A stretch of 8,335 nt of DNA from an uncultured Collinsella sp. (GTDB taxonomy: Bacteria > Actinomycetota > Coriobacteriia > Coriobacteriales > Coriobacteriaceae): contig URGF01000079.1 in the NCBI GenBank assembly GCA_900547285.1, forward strand, positions 1-8,335, given 5' to 3'. A program made the position numbers and the translations under genes. Positions 1 to 6,287 of this stretch are shown piece by piece. The notes below the pieces were generated by a model. It searched no databases, was not told the DNA's origin, and worked only from the letters and a program-made list of their open reading frames with translations. The first letter of the stretch is position 1. Every line of letters begins with the position of its first letter.

Positions 1-1505
1 CCGCCCTCCCCGCCGATGCCGATATGGAGGCCATCGCCGGCGCCATCACCCACGGCTCCCTGATGGGTGCCCGCGGCAACTCCGGCGTCATCACCTCTCA
101 GATCCTGCGCGGCGTGGCCGAGGGTCTCGTCTCTGCTGATGAGCCCATCACGTCCGCCAACATCGCCTATGCGTTCCGCCGCGCCGTCAAGGTCGCCTTC
201 CAGGCCGTCCGTAAGCCCATCGAGGGCACGATTCTCACGGTGCTGCGCGATGTCTCGACCAAGGCCGACGAGTGCGAAAAGAAGAAGTTCTCGGCCGAGG
301 ACGCGCTCGATGCCATCGTCGTCGAGGCCTACCAGTCCGTCGCTCGCACGCCCGACCTGCTGCCCGTTCTGAAGGAGAACGGCGTGGTCGACTCCGGCGC
401 CTTTGGCTTTGCCATCTTCCTCGAGAACTTCGTAGCTGCCGCTCTTGGCCGCAGCACCGTTGTCGAGGATTTCTCCGCTACGTTTGACTCCGCCGGCTCT
501 GCCCGTGATGCCGCTCTTGGCCGCGTTGAGATCGAGGCTAACGACGACTGGGAGGGCTCGGAATTCCGTTACTGCAATGAGTTCCTGTTTAAGGCCGACG
601 CCCCGTTTGACGAGGACGAGTGCCTTAAGTTCCTGGGTTCCATGGGCGACTGTGAGCTGCTCGTGGGCGCATATCCCGACTACAAGATCCACGTGCACTC
701 CAACACCCCGAACCTGGTGCTCGAGCACATGCTGCAGCTTGGCCAGATCTACGAGGTCTTTATCCACAACATGGAGATGGAGGCCCACGACCGTACCGCC
801 AAGATCCACGAGGACCAGGAGAAGGCCGCCGAGCCCGCGAAGGCCCTGGGCTTTGTCGCCGTTGCCGCCGGTTCCGGCGAGGCCGACATCCTCAAGTCCC
901 TTGGCGTCGACGTGGTCGTCTCCGGTGGCCAGACTATGAATCCCTCGACCGCCGACCTGCTGGGCGCGGTGGACCAGGTCAACGCGACCTCGGTCATCAT
1001 CTTGCCCAACAACGGCAACATCCGCATGGCCGCTGAGGCTGCTGCCTCAGCCTGCACCGACAAGAAGGTCGCCGTCGTTCCCACCAAGACCGTCCCGCAG
1101 GCCTTCTCCGCGCTGTTCGCAGTCCTTCCCGATTCCGAGCTCGAGGATGCCGTCGCCGCCATGGTCGACGCCATCAGCGAGGTCCGCGATGGCGAGGTCA
1201 CCCGCGCCGTGCGCGACTCCAGTGCCTCTGACGGTTCTCCGATTCACTCCGGTGACGTCATGGGTATCATCGCCGGCTCCATCGACGTGGTCGGCTCCGA
1301 CGTGAAGCAGGTCACGCTCGATTGCATCAACCGTATGCAGGAGGAAGAGGAGGGCGACGCGCTGACGATTCTGGCCGGCGAGGAGCTGTCCGATGAGGCC
1401 TTCCAGGAGATCGTCGACGCTATCGAGGAGGCTCAGCCCGATCTGGAGATCGACGCCCATCGTGGCGAGCAGCCGCTCTATCCCGTGATCTTCTCGATCG
1501 AGTAG
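1..1505 (+). CDS. fakA: Fatty acid kinase FakA / YloV-type DAK2 domain protein (5' partial)
   Basis: This is the ATP-binding kinase subunit that phosphorylates fatty acids presented by a FakB (DegV-family) carrier, giving acyl-phosphate for phospholipid synthesis. The reading frame is open to the left window edge (Ala-Leu-Pro-Ala-Asp-Ala-Asp precedes the Met at 24), so the Met at 24 is internal. The family is about 550 residues and about 500 are visible, so the N-terminal part with the DGDTGTNM metal/nucleotide motif lies outside. Numbering from Met 24, the DhaL-like domain shows MGARGNSGV (14-22) and EGTILTVLRD. The middle domain shows Cys184 and His223-x-His225, matching the zinc ligands described for Staphylococcus FakA. 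The C-terminal DegV-like domain shows GGQTMNPS (301-308), LPNNGN (327-332) and the family ending QPLYPVIFSIE. recG follows after 10 nt, so co-transcription is likely. The fatty-acid role is family knowledge; no fakB gene is in view. Confidence 0.92.
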   Translation, partial: ALPADADMEAIAGAITHGSLMGARGNSGVITSQILRGVAEGLVSADEPITSANIAYAFRRAVKVAFQAVRKPIEGTILTVLRDVSTKADECEKKKFSAEDALDAIVVEAYQSVARTPDLLPVLKENGVVDSGAFGFAIFLENFVAAALGRSTVVEDFSATFDSAGSARDAALGRVEIEANDDWEGSEFRYCNEFLFKADAPFDEDECLKFLGSMGDCELLVGAYPDYKIHVHSNTPNLVLEHMLQLGQIYEVFIHNMEMEAHDRTAKIHEDQEKAAEPAKALGFVAVAAGSGEADILKSLGVDVVVSGGQTMNPSTADLLGAVDQVNATSVIILPNNGNIRMAAEAAASACTDKKVAVVPTKTVPQAFSALFAVLPDSELEDAVAAMVDAISEVRDGEVTRAVRDSSASDGSPIHSGDVMGIIAGSIDVVGSDVKQVTLDCINRMQEEEEGDALTILAGEELSDEAFQEIVDAIEEAQPDLEIDAHRGEQPLYPVIFSIE

Positions 1506-1515
1506 GCATCTGCCC

Positions 1516-3693
1516 ATGTCCGAGCTCTGCTCCGTGCCGCGCGTCTCGGAGCGCTTTGCCCAGAGCAATGCGCTCGACGAGGATATCGCGCGACTCAAAT
1601 ATGTTTCGGGTAAACGTGAGGAGGCCCTTCGCCGTCTGGGAATTCGGACGGTGGGGGACCTCCTTCTCCATATCCCTCATCGATACCTGGACTTTACGCG
1701 CTCCTGGTCCATCGAGATGGCGCCCATCGGTACCGTGTGTACCATCATCGCCACGGTCGATCGTATCGTCCAAAAGCAGCCGCGTCCGCGCATGCAGGTG
1801 ACCGAGGTCTCACTTGTTGACGAGACGGGCGTGCTGCAGGTCGCCTTTTTCCGCCAGCCCTGGATTGCCCAGCAGCTTAAGCAGGGCGACCGCCTGGCCG
1901 TAATGGGTAAGGTCGAGTTTGCCTACGGCTTTAAGCAGATGGCCTCGCCGCACTTTGAAAAGCTTGAGGAAGGGCGCGCCGCGGGCACTATCCTGCCGGT
2001 CCATTACGTGAGTGACGGCGTGAGTCAGGCATGGATGCGCCGTATCGTAAGTGGCGCGCTCGAGGTCGTCGGCAATCCCTTCGATCCGATTCCCGCACGC
2101 TTACGCGTCAAGCGCCGCCTGATGAGCAATGCCCGTGCGCTTCGATCGATCCATTTTCCCTCGAGCATGGCTGAGCGCGATATCGCGCGCGCACGGCTTG
2201 CCTACGAGGAGTGCCTCTACCTGCAGCTGGCGCTGCGCCTGCGCAACGTCGGCGGCCTGGTCGATGTGGTTCCCTATGCCCACACCGCGGGCGAGCACCT
2301 GGCCGCGCTTAAGCAGGCCCTGCCGTTTTCGCTGAGCGACGAGCAACAGGCCGCGTTCCAAGATATCCTGCGCGATATGTGCGATGGCGGGCGCGTGATG
2401 AACCGCCTGCTGCTGGGCGATGTCGGTACCGGCAAGACCGCTGTTGCCGCCTGCGCGCTGGCTGTGGCTGCCGATAGCGGCACGCAGGCCTGCGTTATGG
2501 CGCCCACGGGCGTGCTGGCGCGTCAATATGCCGATAAGACCGGCCCCTTGCTCTCGCAGGCTGGTATGACCTGGGCGCTCCTGACGGGCGCCACGCCGGC
2601 GGCCGAGCGCGAGCGGATCCATGCCCAGCTGGAATCGGGCGAGCTCGATGTCCTCTTTGGCACCCACGCGGTCCTTTCGGATAACGTTGCGTTCAAGCAT
2701 CTGTCACTCGTGGTCATCGATGAGCAGCACCGGTTTGGCGTCGGCCAACGCAACGCCCTGCGTGCGAAGGGTCCCGGCGCGGACCTGCTCGTCATGACGG
2801 CGACTCCCATTCCGCGCACGCTGGCGCTCTCGGTCTATGGCGACCTGGATACGAGCATCATCCGCCATCGTCCCGTCCCGGGTGCTGGCGTGACGACGCG
2901 TGTTCTCACCGAGTCGAGCCGTGACCTCGCCTATGGCGCCATCCGTAAGGCGCATGAAAAGGGTCAGCAGGCCTACGTGATTTGCCCGCTCGTGGAGCCG
3001 AGTGACTCGGCCGATGAGCTGGAAGACGTGCCCGGTATTGCTCGCGACGACGAGGGCCGCGTAACCGTCCCCGTGCCACTGCACGATACGGCAACCGAGC
3101 TCGACCGCCTGCGTCTGGCGTTGCCGGGTCTTGCCATCGAGCGCCTTCACGGCCGCATGCCAGCGGGGGAGAAGGACCAGGTTATCGATGCCTTCAAGCG
3201 TCGCGAGATCGATGTGCTCGTCTCGACTACGGTGGTCGAGGTGGGCGTCGACGTGCCTAACGCCACCGTCATGGTCATCGAGAACGGTGAGCGCTTTGGG
3301 TTGGCGGCCTTGCACCAGCTGCGCGGGCGTGTAGGCCGCGGCAGCGTGTCGGGCACCTGCCTGGTCATGACGCACTCCAAGGGCAACGGCGGCGCGTCGG
3401 CGGCACAAGACCGCCTGCAATCGCTCGAGAAGACCTCGGACGGCTTTACGCTCGCCCAGATGGACCTTCGTCTGCGCCACGAGGGCGAAATCCTGGGGTA
3501 CCGCCAGCATGGCGGTGTGACTCTGCGTTTTGTCGACCTGGATGCCGACGAGGAGCTGATCGAGTGGGCCCATTTGGACGCGGTCGAGCTCTTGCGGTAT
3601 GCTTGCAACCTTGACTCCGTGGCGACGCGCCCCCTGCGCGATGCGGTCGCCATGCGATATCGACACATTTTTAAGGAGGTCAGCGGAGGATGA
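1516..3693 (+). CDS. recG: ATP-dependent DNA helicase RecG
   Basis: RecG is a branched-DNA helicase that remodels stalled replication forks and Holliday junctions. The 725 residues are slightly more than the E. coli protein (693). The N-terminal wedge/OB region includes GIRTVGDLLLHIPHRY and VSLVDETGVLQVAFF. The helicase core has Walker A GDVGTGKT (301-308), motif II DEQH (402-405), motif III TATP (428-431), STTVVEVGVDVPNA, and motif VI QLRGRVGRG (601-609). The C-terminal domain carries LRHEGEILGYRQHG. One oddity is motif Ia, which reads APTGVLARQ with Gly332 where Glu is usual (APTEILA). The ATG at 1516 has no clear Shine-Dalgarno sequence, but it is 10 nt after the fakA stop and leaves the usual short N-terminus, so translation probably depends on the upstream gene. 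The end overlaps rsmD by 4 nt (ATGA). The identification is secure; the exact start is less so. Confidence 0.96.
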   Translation: MSELCSVPRVSERFAQSNALDEDIARLKYVSGKREEALRRLGIRTVGDLLLHIPHRYLDFTRSWSIEMAPIGTVCTIIATVDRIVQKQPRPRMQVTEVSLVDETGVLQVAFFRQPWIAQQLKQGDRLAVMGKVEFAYGFKQMASPHFEKLEEGRAAGTILPVHYVSDGVSQAWMRRIVSGALEVVGNPFDPIPARLRVKRRLMSNARALRSIHFPSSMAERDIARARLAYEECLYLQLALRLRNVGGLVDVVPYAHTAGEHLAALKQALPFSLSDEQQAAFQDILRDMCDGGRVMNRLLLGDVGTGKTAVAACALAVAADSGTQACVMAPTGVLARQYADKTGPLLSQAGMTWALLTGATPAAERERIHAQLESGELDVLFGTHAVLSDNVAFKHLSLVVIDEQHRFGVGQRNALRAKGPGADLLVMTATPIPRTLALSVYGDLDTSIIRHRPVPGAGVTTRVLTESSRDLAYGAIRKAHEKGQQAYVICPLVEPSDSADELEDVPGIARDDEGRVTVPVPLHDTATELDRLRLALPGLAIERLHGRMPAGEKDQVIDAFKRREIDVLVSTTVVEVGVDVPNATVMVIENGERFGLAALHQLRGRVGRGSVSGTCLVMTHSKGNGGASAAQDRLQSLEKTSDGFTLAQMDLRLRHEGEILGYRQHGGVTLRFVDLDADEELIEWAHLDAVELLRYACNLDSVATRPLRDAVAMRYRHIFKEVSGG
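3673..3679 (+). promoter_or_regulatory. Strong ribosome-binding site for rsmD inside the end of recG
   Basis: AAGGAGG lies 10 nt before the ATG at 3690, inside the last recG codons. It supports the 3690 start and independent initiation of rsmD even though the two genes overlap by 4 nt. Confidence 0.8.
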
Positions 3694-4346
3694 GAATCAT
3701 CGGCGGCGAATGGCGCGGTCGTAAGATCGAGGAGCCCCGTGGTCGCGATGTCACCCGCCCCACGACCGATCGCGTGCGCGAGGCATGCGCATCTATGGTC
3801 ATGTCGGCATTTGACTTCGATCTGGACGAGGTCCGCGTGCTGGACGCCTTTGGCGGCTCCGGTGCCTTAGGGTTAGAGATGCTCTCACGTGGCGCCCGCT
3901 CGCTCACGACGTTCGAGATCGAACGGAATGCCGCGCGGCTCATTACCAAGAATATCGAGTCGCTCTGCCGTGACCGTGCGCGTTGGCGCGTGGTAACGGG
4001 CGACATGCTGGCGAGCGCCTCGCGCGGTCGTGTGCCGGGCGGCCCCTTTGATCTGGTCCTGCTCGACCCGCCCTATGCTTTTGGTGCCGAGCCGGTCGAG
4101 ATACTGCTGCAGAACCTGGCTCAGCAGGGTCTGCTTGCACCTGGCGCTTATGCCCTGTTTGAGCATGCCGCCGCCGATGCGGGCGCGCATCCGGCAGGCT
4201 TTGAGATCGTGCGCGAGAAGCGCTACGGCATTACCTCGGTCGACCTGCTTCGTTGGGTCGGCGATGACGATGGTGAGGAAGATTGCACCGGCACCGATGC
4301 TCACAACAACGATGCCATGACGGTTCAGGAGAACGCCCATGAATGA
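3690..4346 (+). CDS. rsmD: 16S rRNA (guanine966-N2)-methyltransferase RsmD
   Basis: This SAM-dependent enzyme makes m2G966 in 16S rRNA during small-subunit assembly. The 218-residue product opens with RIIGGEWRGRKI and RPTTDRVREA, the usual RsmD N-terminus. The SAM-binding motif I is DAFGGSGALG (52-61, more often DLFAGSGALG), followed by LEMLSRGA. The catalytic motif IV is DPPY (126-129) in FDLVLLDPPY. The conserved fold ends near LLRWV (about 186-190). It is followed by a 28-residue polar, acidic tail (191-218) that I do not recognise as part of the family core. The start has a strong ribosome-binding site at 3673. The stop codon lies inside coaD, with an 8-nt overlap, so translation of the two is probably linked. 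Pairing of rsmD with coaD is widespread in bacteria. Confidence 0.95.
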   Translation: MRIIGGEWRGRKIEEPRGRDVTRPTTDRVREACASMVMSAFDFDLDEVRVLDAFGGSGALGLEMLSRGARSLTTFEIERNAARLITKNIESLCRDRARWRVVTGDMLASASRGRVPGGPFDLVLLDPPYAFGAEPVEILLQNLAQQGLLAPGAYALFEHAAADAGAHPAGFEIVREKRYGITSVDLLRWVGDDDGEEDCTGTDAHNNDAMTVQENAHE

Positions 4347-4836
4347 CACCATCAACCGCGTGATCGTCCCGGGCACCTTCGATCCCATCACGTTTGGCCA
4401 TATCGATGTGATCCGCCGCGCCCGTCGCATCTTTCCCAGCGTGATCGTCGCTGTTGCAGAGTCGCAGGGTAAAAACGGTGTGGGCACCACGTTTATGCTC
4501 GATGAGCGCGTGGCGCTGGCTCGCGAGGCGCTCGGTGATATCGACGGCGTCGAGGTCCTGCCCTTTACCGGCCTCTTGGTCGACTTCGCTCGCGAGCAGG
4601 GGGCGGGGGCCGTTGTCAAGGGCCTGCGCGCCATGACCGACTTTGAGTACGAGCTGCAGCAGGCAGACCTCAACTATCGCTTGGATAACGAGCTGGAGTC
4701 CATCTTTGTCATGAGTGCGCCGCAGTACGGCTATATCTCGAGTTCGGTCGTTCGCCAGATCGCCTCGCTCGGCAGCGATGTATCGACGTTTGTCCCGCCC
4801 AACGTGGTCGAAGCGCTCAGACACCGCTTTTCGTGA
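4339..4836 (+). CDS. coaD: Phosphopantetheine adenylyltransferase CoaD
   Basis: CoaD transfers AMP from ATP to 4'-phosphopantetheine to give dephospho-CoA, the fourth step of CoA synthesis. The 165-residue length is typical. The nucleotidyltransferase signature PGTFDPITFGH (11-21) holds Thr13 and His21 of the (H/T)xGH-type site. VVKGLRAMTDFEYELQQADLNY is the phosphopantetheine/ATP-binding segment, with Lys in place of the commoner Arg of RGLR. ISSSVVR (133-139) is the C-terminal nucleotide-binding motif. AGGAGA at 4327-4332 lies 6 nt before the ATG, inside rsmD. The product feeds the prosthetic group of the acyl carrier protein encoded at 7432. It is the last gene of the first block; a 68-nt gap follows. 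Confidence 0.97.
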   Translation: MNDTINRVIVPGTFDPITFGHIDVIRRARRIFPSVIVAVAESQGKNGVGTTFMLDERVALAREALGDIDGVEVLPFTGLLVDFAREQGAGAVVKGLRAMTDFEYELQQADLNYRLDNELESIFVMSAPQYGYISSSVVRQIASLGSDVSTFVPPNVVEALRHRFS

Positions 4837-4860
4837 CGTTTTTTATTGCCTGGTGGCATG

Positions 4861-4869
4861 TGGTAAACT
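4861..4869 (+). promoter_or_regulatory. Candidate extended -10 promoter for the coiled-coil gene-yceD unit
   Basis: TGGTAAACT fits TGn plus a TAnnnT -10 hexamer (TAAACT). It would place the transcript start near 4876, about 29 nt before the ATG at 4905. No good -35 hexamer is seen at 16-18 nt spacing (the region is T-rich), so this would be an extended -10 type. It lies in the first substantial gap after coaD. Confidence 0.4.
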
Positions 4870-4892
4870 AGCACGATGATATGTTACCTATG

Positions 4893-4899
4893 AAAGGAG
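4893..4899 (+). promoter_or_regulatory. Ribosome-binding site that fixes the start at 4905
   Basis: AAAGGAG lies 5 nt before the ATG at 4905. Two earlier in-frame ATGs (4881, 4890) lie upstream of this site and have no comparable site of their own, so 4905 is the better start. Confidence 0.75.
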
Positions 4900-4904
4900 A
4901 CCGG

Positions 4905-5402
4905 ATGCCGGGCGAGAATTTTCCTGGCGATAGGATCGTCAGCTTGGTCGATGAGCTCGAAGGGCTGATCGAGGAAGCCAAGCCGCCTTTCGGCAAGAAC
5001 GCTCAGTTCAAGGTCATCGACGCCGACGTGTTCTTCAACATCCTCGACGAGATCCGCATGAGCTATCCCGAGGAGTGGCAGAAGTCTCGCCGTATCCTTA
5101 AGGAGCGCGAGGAGCTTATGGCTTCCGCCGCCGCTCAGGCCGATTCCATCATCGCCGACGCTCAGCAGCAGGCCCTCACCATTGCCGGTGAGCAGGAGAT
5201 CGTCCGCTTGGCACAACAGCAGGCCGATGACATCCGCGATCGTGCCCAGCAGTACGAGCGCGAGACGCGTTATGCTGCCGAGGACTACGCAGAGCAGGTC
5301 TTTACGCACCTGGAGGAGAACCTCAAGAGCCTGACCGGCACCGTTACCCGTTGCCGTCAGCAGCTCAACGAGGGTGCCGCCCAACAGAATGGTCAGTGGT
5401 AA
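4905..5402 (+). CDS. Conserved coiled-coil protein, DivIVA / ATP-synthase-B-like, function unknown
   Basis: A 165-residue soluble, acidic and Gln/Ala/Glu-rich protein with no signal peptide or membrane segment. Residues 10-60 form a compact start (IVSLVDELEGLIEEAK, then DADVFFNILDEIRMSYPEEW). Residues about 58-154 look like one long coiled coil built of AQADSIIADAQQQA and AQQQADDIRDRAQQYE type repeats, resembling the C-terminal helices of DivIVA-like proteins and ATP synthase subunit b. There is no Walker A or B motif. I recall similar short proteins beside coaD and yceD in Clostridia, often labelled 'ATPase', a name this sequence does not support. The gene has its own promoter-like box and ribosome-binding site, and its stop overlaps the yceD start (TAATG). 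A scaffold role at the membrane or septum is conceivable but is inference only. Confidence 0.8.
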   Translation: MPGENFPGDRIVSLVDELEGLIEEAKPPFGKNAQFKVIDADVFFNILDEIRMSYPEEWQKSRRILKEREELMASAAAQADSIIADAQQQALTIAGEQEIVRLAQQQADDIRDRAQQYERETRYAAEDYAEQVFTHLEENLKSLTGTVTRCRQQLNEGAAQQNGQW

Positions 5403-5956
5403 TGGCTGAGTTCCCGAGCGTTACCGTCGATCTTTCCGAGCAGCTCGAGTTTCCTGGTGATTCGTATCCGCTGACCGGCAAGGTCGATGTCGCCACCTAC
5501 ACGGTGGGCGAGAAGGAGTACCAGCTGCAGGACGGCATCGACTACGACGTTGTCTTTACCAATGCCGGTACCGGTGTCTTGCTTACCGGCATGGTCCGCG
5601 CGCATGCCACCGGCGAGTGCGACCGTTGCCTGGAGCCCGCCTCGTTTGATATCGCCGGCGAGATTGAGGAGTTCTACCTCTTTGAGGAGCCCGAGGATCC
5701 CGAGGCCTACGAGGACGGCTACGAGCTCCTGGGTGAGGACCGCATCGTCGATCTGGGCGAGCCCATCAATGACGCGGTCGTTATGGACACGCCGTTTGTC
5801 GTTCTGTGCAAGCCCGATTGCCGCGGTCTGTGCCCCACTTGCGGTTGCAATCTCAATGTCGAGCAATGCGATTGCGCCGCCCAGGCAGAGGCAGAATGGG
5901 CCGCTGCCACGGAAAATCCATTTGCAGCATTGAAGAATCTCAAGCTCGATGAGTAA
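5402..5956 (+). CDS. yceD: YceD / DUF177 family protein (23S rRNA accumulation)
   Basis: DUF177 proteins are linked to 23S rRNA accumulation and 50S assembly, and their gene commonly precedes rpmF. The 184-residue product has an N-terminal beta-rich part and then the family's cysteine pattern. Cys73-x2-Cys76 lies in ECDRCLEP. Cys136, 140, 144, 147, 149, 156 and 158 lie in CKPDCRGLCPTCGC and the following QCDC. They probably bind zinc. Cys149 is an extra cysteine where Ala is frequent (CGANLN). The end, NPFAALKNLK, matches the family's short C-terminal helix. I chose ATG 5402, which shares its A with the upstream TAA stop, because the product then begins at the usual place. An in-frame ATG at 5351 would add 17 residues lying over the previous gene. 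There is no clear ribosome-binding site, so translational coupling is likely. Confidence 0.9.
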   Translation: MAEFPSVTVDLSEQLEFPGDSYPLTGKVDVATYTVGEKEYQLQDGIDYDVVFTNAGTGVLLTGMVRAHATGECDRCLEPASFDIAGEIEEFYLFEEPEDPEAYEDGYELLGEDRIVDLGEPINDAVVMDTPFVVLCKPDCRGLCPTCGCNLNVEQCDCAAQAEAEWAAATENPFAALKNLKLDE

Positions 5957-5961
5957 AACTG

Positions 5962-5970
5962 TGGTAGTAT
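5962..5970 (+). promoter_or_regulatory. Candidate extended -10 promoter for rpmF
   Basis: TGGTAGTAT fits TGn plus TAGTAT, six nt after the yceD stop and about 50 nt before the rpmF ATG. The seven bases TGTGGTA are shared with the box at 4859-4865. No convincing -35 is seen. It could give rpmF a transcript separate from yceD. Confidence 0.4.
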
Positions 5971-6007
5971 CGCTACTTGCGCGTAATCGCCACACTGGAT
6001 AGTTCAT

Positions 6008-6015
6008 AAGGAAGG
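6008..6015 (+). promoter_or_regulatory. Ribosome-binding site of rpmF
   Basis: AAGGAAGG lies 5 nt before the ATG at 6021, a strong site as expected for a ribosomal protein gene. Confidence 0.75.
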
Positions 6016-6020
6016 TCACT

Positions 6021-6200
6021 ATGCCCGTACCTAAACAAAAGCAGGGTCGTATCCGCACTCACACCCGTCGTTCCGCCAACATGAAGATCTCGGCTGCGGC
6101 TCAGTCCACGTGCCCCCGTTGCGGCGCTGTCAAGCTTCCGCACCACGTGTGCCCCAGCTGCGGTTTCTACAAGGACCGCGAGGTTATCGTTACCGAGTAA
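6021..6200 (+). CDS. rpmF: 50S ribosomal protein L32
   Basis: A 59-residue basic protein of the large ribosomal subunit. It begins MPVPKQKQGRIRTHTRRSAN, like the MAVPKRKTSK start of L32. It carries two Cys-x2-Cys knuckles, Cys31/Cys34 (CPRCGAVKLPHHVC) and Cys44/Cys47 (CPSCGFYKDREV), so it is the zinc-binding form of L32. Length and motifs match the family throughout. It follows yceD after 64 nt and precedes plsX, the classic yceD-rpmF-plsX order also found in E. coli. A strong terminator 40 nt past its stop would end most of its transcripts. Confidence 0.97.
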   Translation: MPVPKQKQGRIRTHTRRSANMKISAAAQSTCPRCGAVKLPHHVCPSCGFYKDREVIVTE

Positions 6201-6201
6201 C

Positions 6202-6209
6202 GGTATACT
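6202..6209 (+). promoter_or_regulatory. Candidate -10 box ahead of plsX
   Basis: GGTATACT holds TATACT, a 5-of-6 match to TATAAT, immediately after the rpmF stop. The transcript start would be near 6216. No clear -35 is visible at normal spacing. A promoter here would produce a leader that includes the dyad at 6224 and the terminator at 6241 before reaching plsX. Confidence 0.35.
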
Positions 6210-6223
6210 CTGGATGCGATGCC

Positions 6224-6237
6224 GTTCCAAATGGAAC
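6224..6237 (+). repeat. Short inverted repeat (dyad) in the plsX leader
   Basis: GTTCCA and TGGAAC flank a 2-nt AA centre. In RNA this would be a 5-bp hairpin with a 4-nt loop. In DNA it has the size of a repressor operator half-site pair and lies about +9 to +22 relative to the inferred transcript start. It does not resemble the FapR or FabT operators as I know them. Confidence 0.45.
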
Positions 6238-6240
6238 CAC

Positions 6241-6270
6241 AATGGCCGGCTCAATGAGTCGGCCATTTTT
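6241..6270 (+). terminator. Intrinsic terminator between rpmF and plsX
   Basis: AATGGCCG (6241-6248) pairs perfectly with CGGCCATT (6260-6267). The stem continues through a G-U pair and CTC/GAG to a 3-nt loop, about 12 pairs in all. The RNA then runs into U's (6266-6270). Only 17 nt separate its end from the plsX ATG, so plsX must be transcribed through it. Confidence 0.8.
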
Positions 6271-6274
6271 GTAT

Positions 6275-6280
6275 AAGGAG
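6275..6280 (+). promoter_or_regulatory. Ribosome-binding site that selects the plsX start at 6288
   Basis: AAGGAG is 7 nt before the ATG at 6288 but only 1 nt before the in-frame ATG at 6282. The second ATG is therefore the likely start. The site begins 4 nt after the terminator's U tract. Confidence 0.75.
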
Positions 6281-6287
6281 CATGTAT

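Noticed and set aside
2704..3666. Antisense reading frame (320 residues) opposite recG
   Set aside because: It lies wholly within recG, whose helicase motifs are intact there. It is a shadow of codon bias.
3885..4824. Antisense frames opposite rsmD and coaD
   Set aside because: They span two well-recognised genes and contain no recognisable domain.
4811..4844. Weak hairpin AAGCG/CGCTT at the coaD end followed by a T run
   Set aside because: Only 5 pairs with a 9-nt loop, inside the coding end, and 9 nt separate the stem from the T run (4839-4844). This is too weak to call a terminator, although some termination after coaD is plausible.
6282..6287. Earlier plsX start codon at 6282
   Set aside because: It is only 1 nt after the ribosome-binding site. 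The ATG at 6288 has normal spacing and yields the usual N-terminus.
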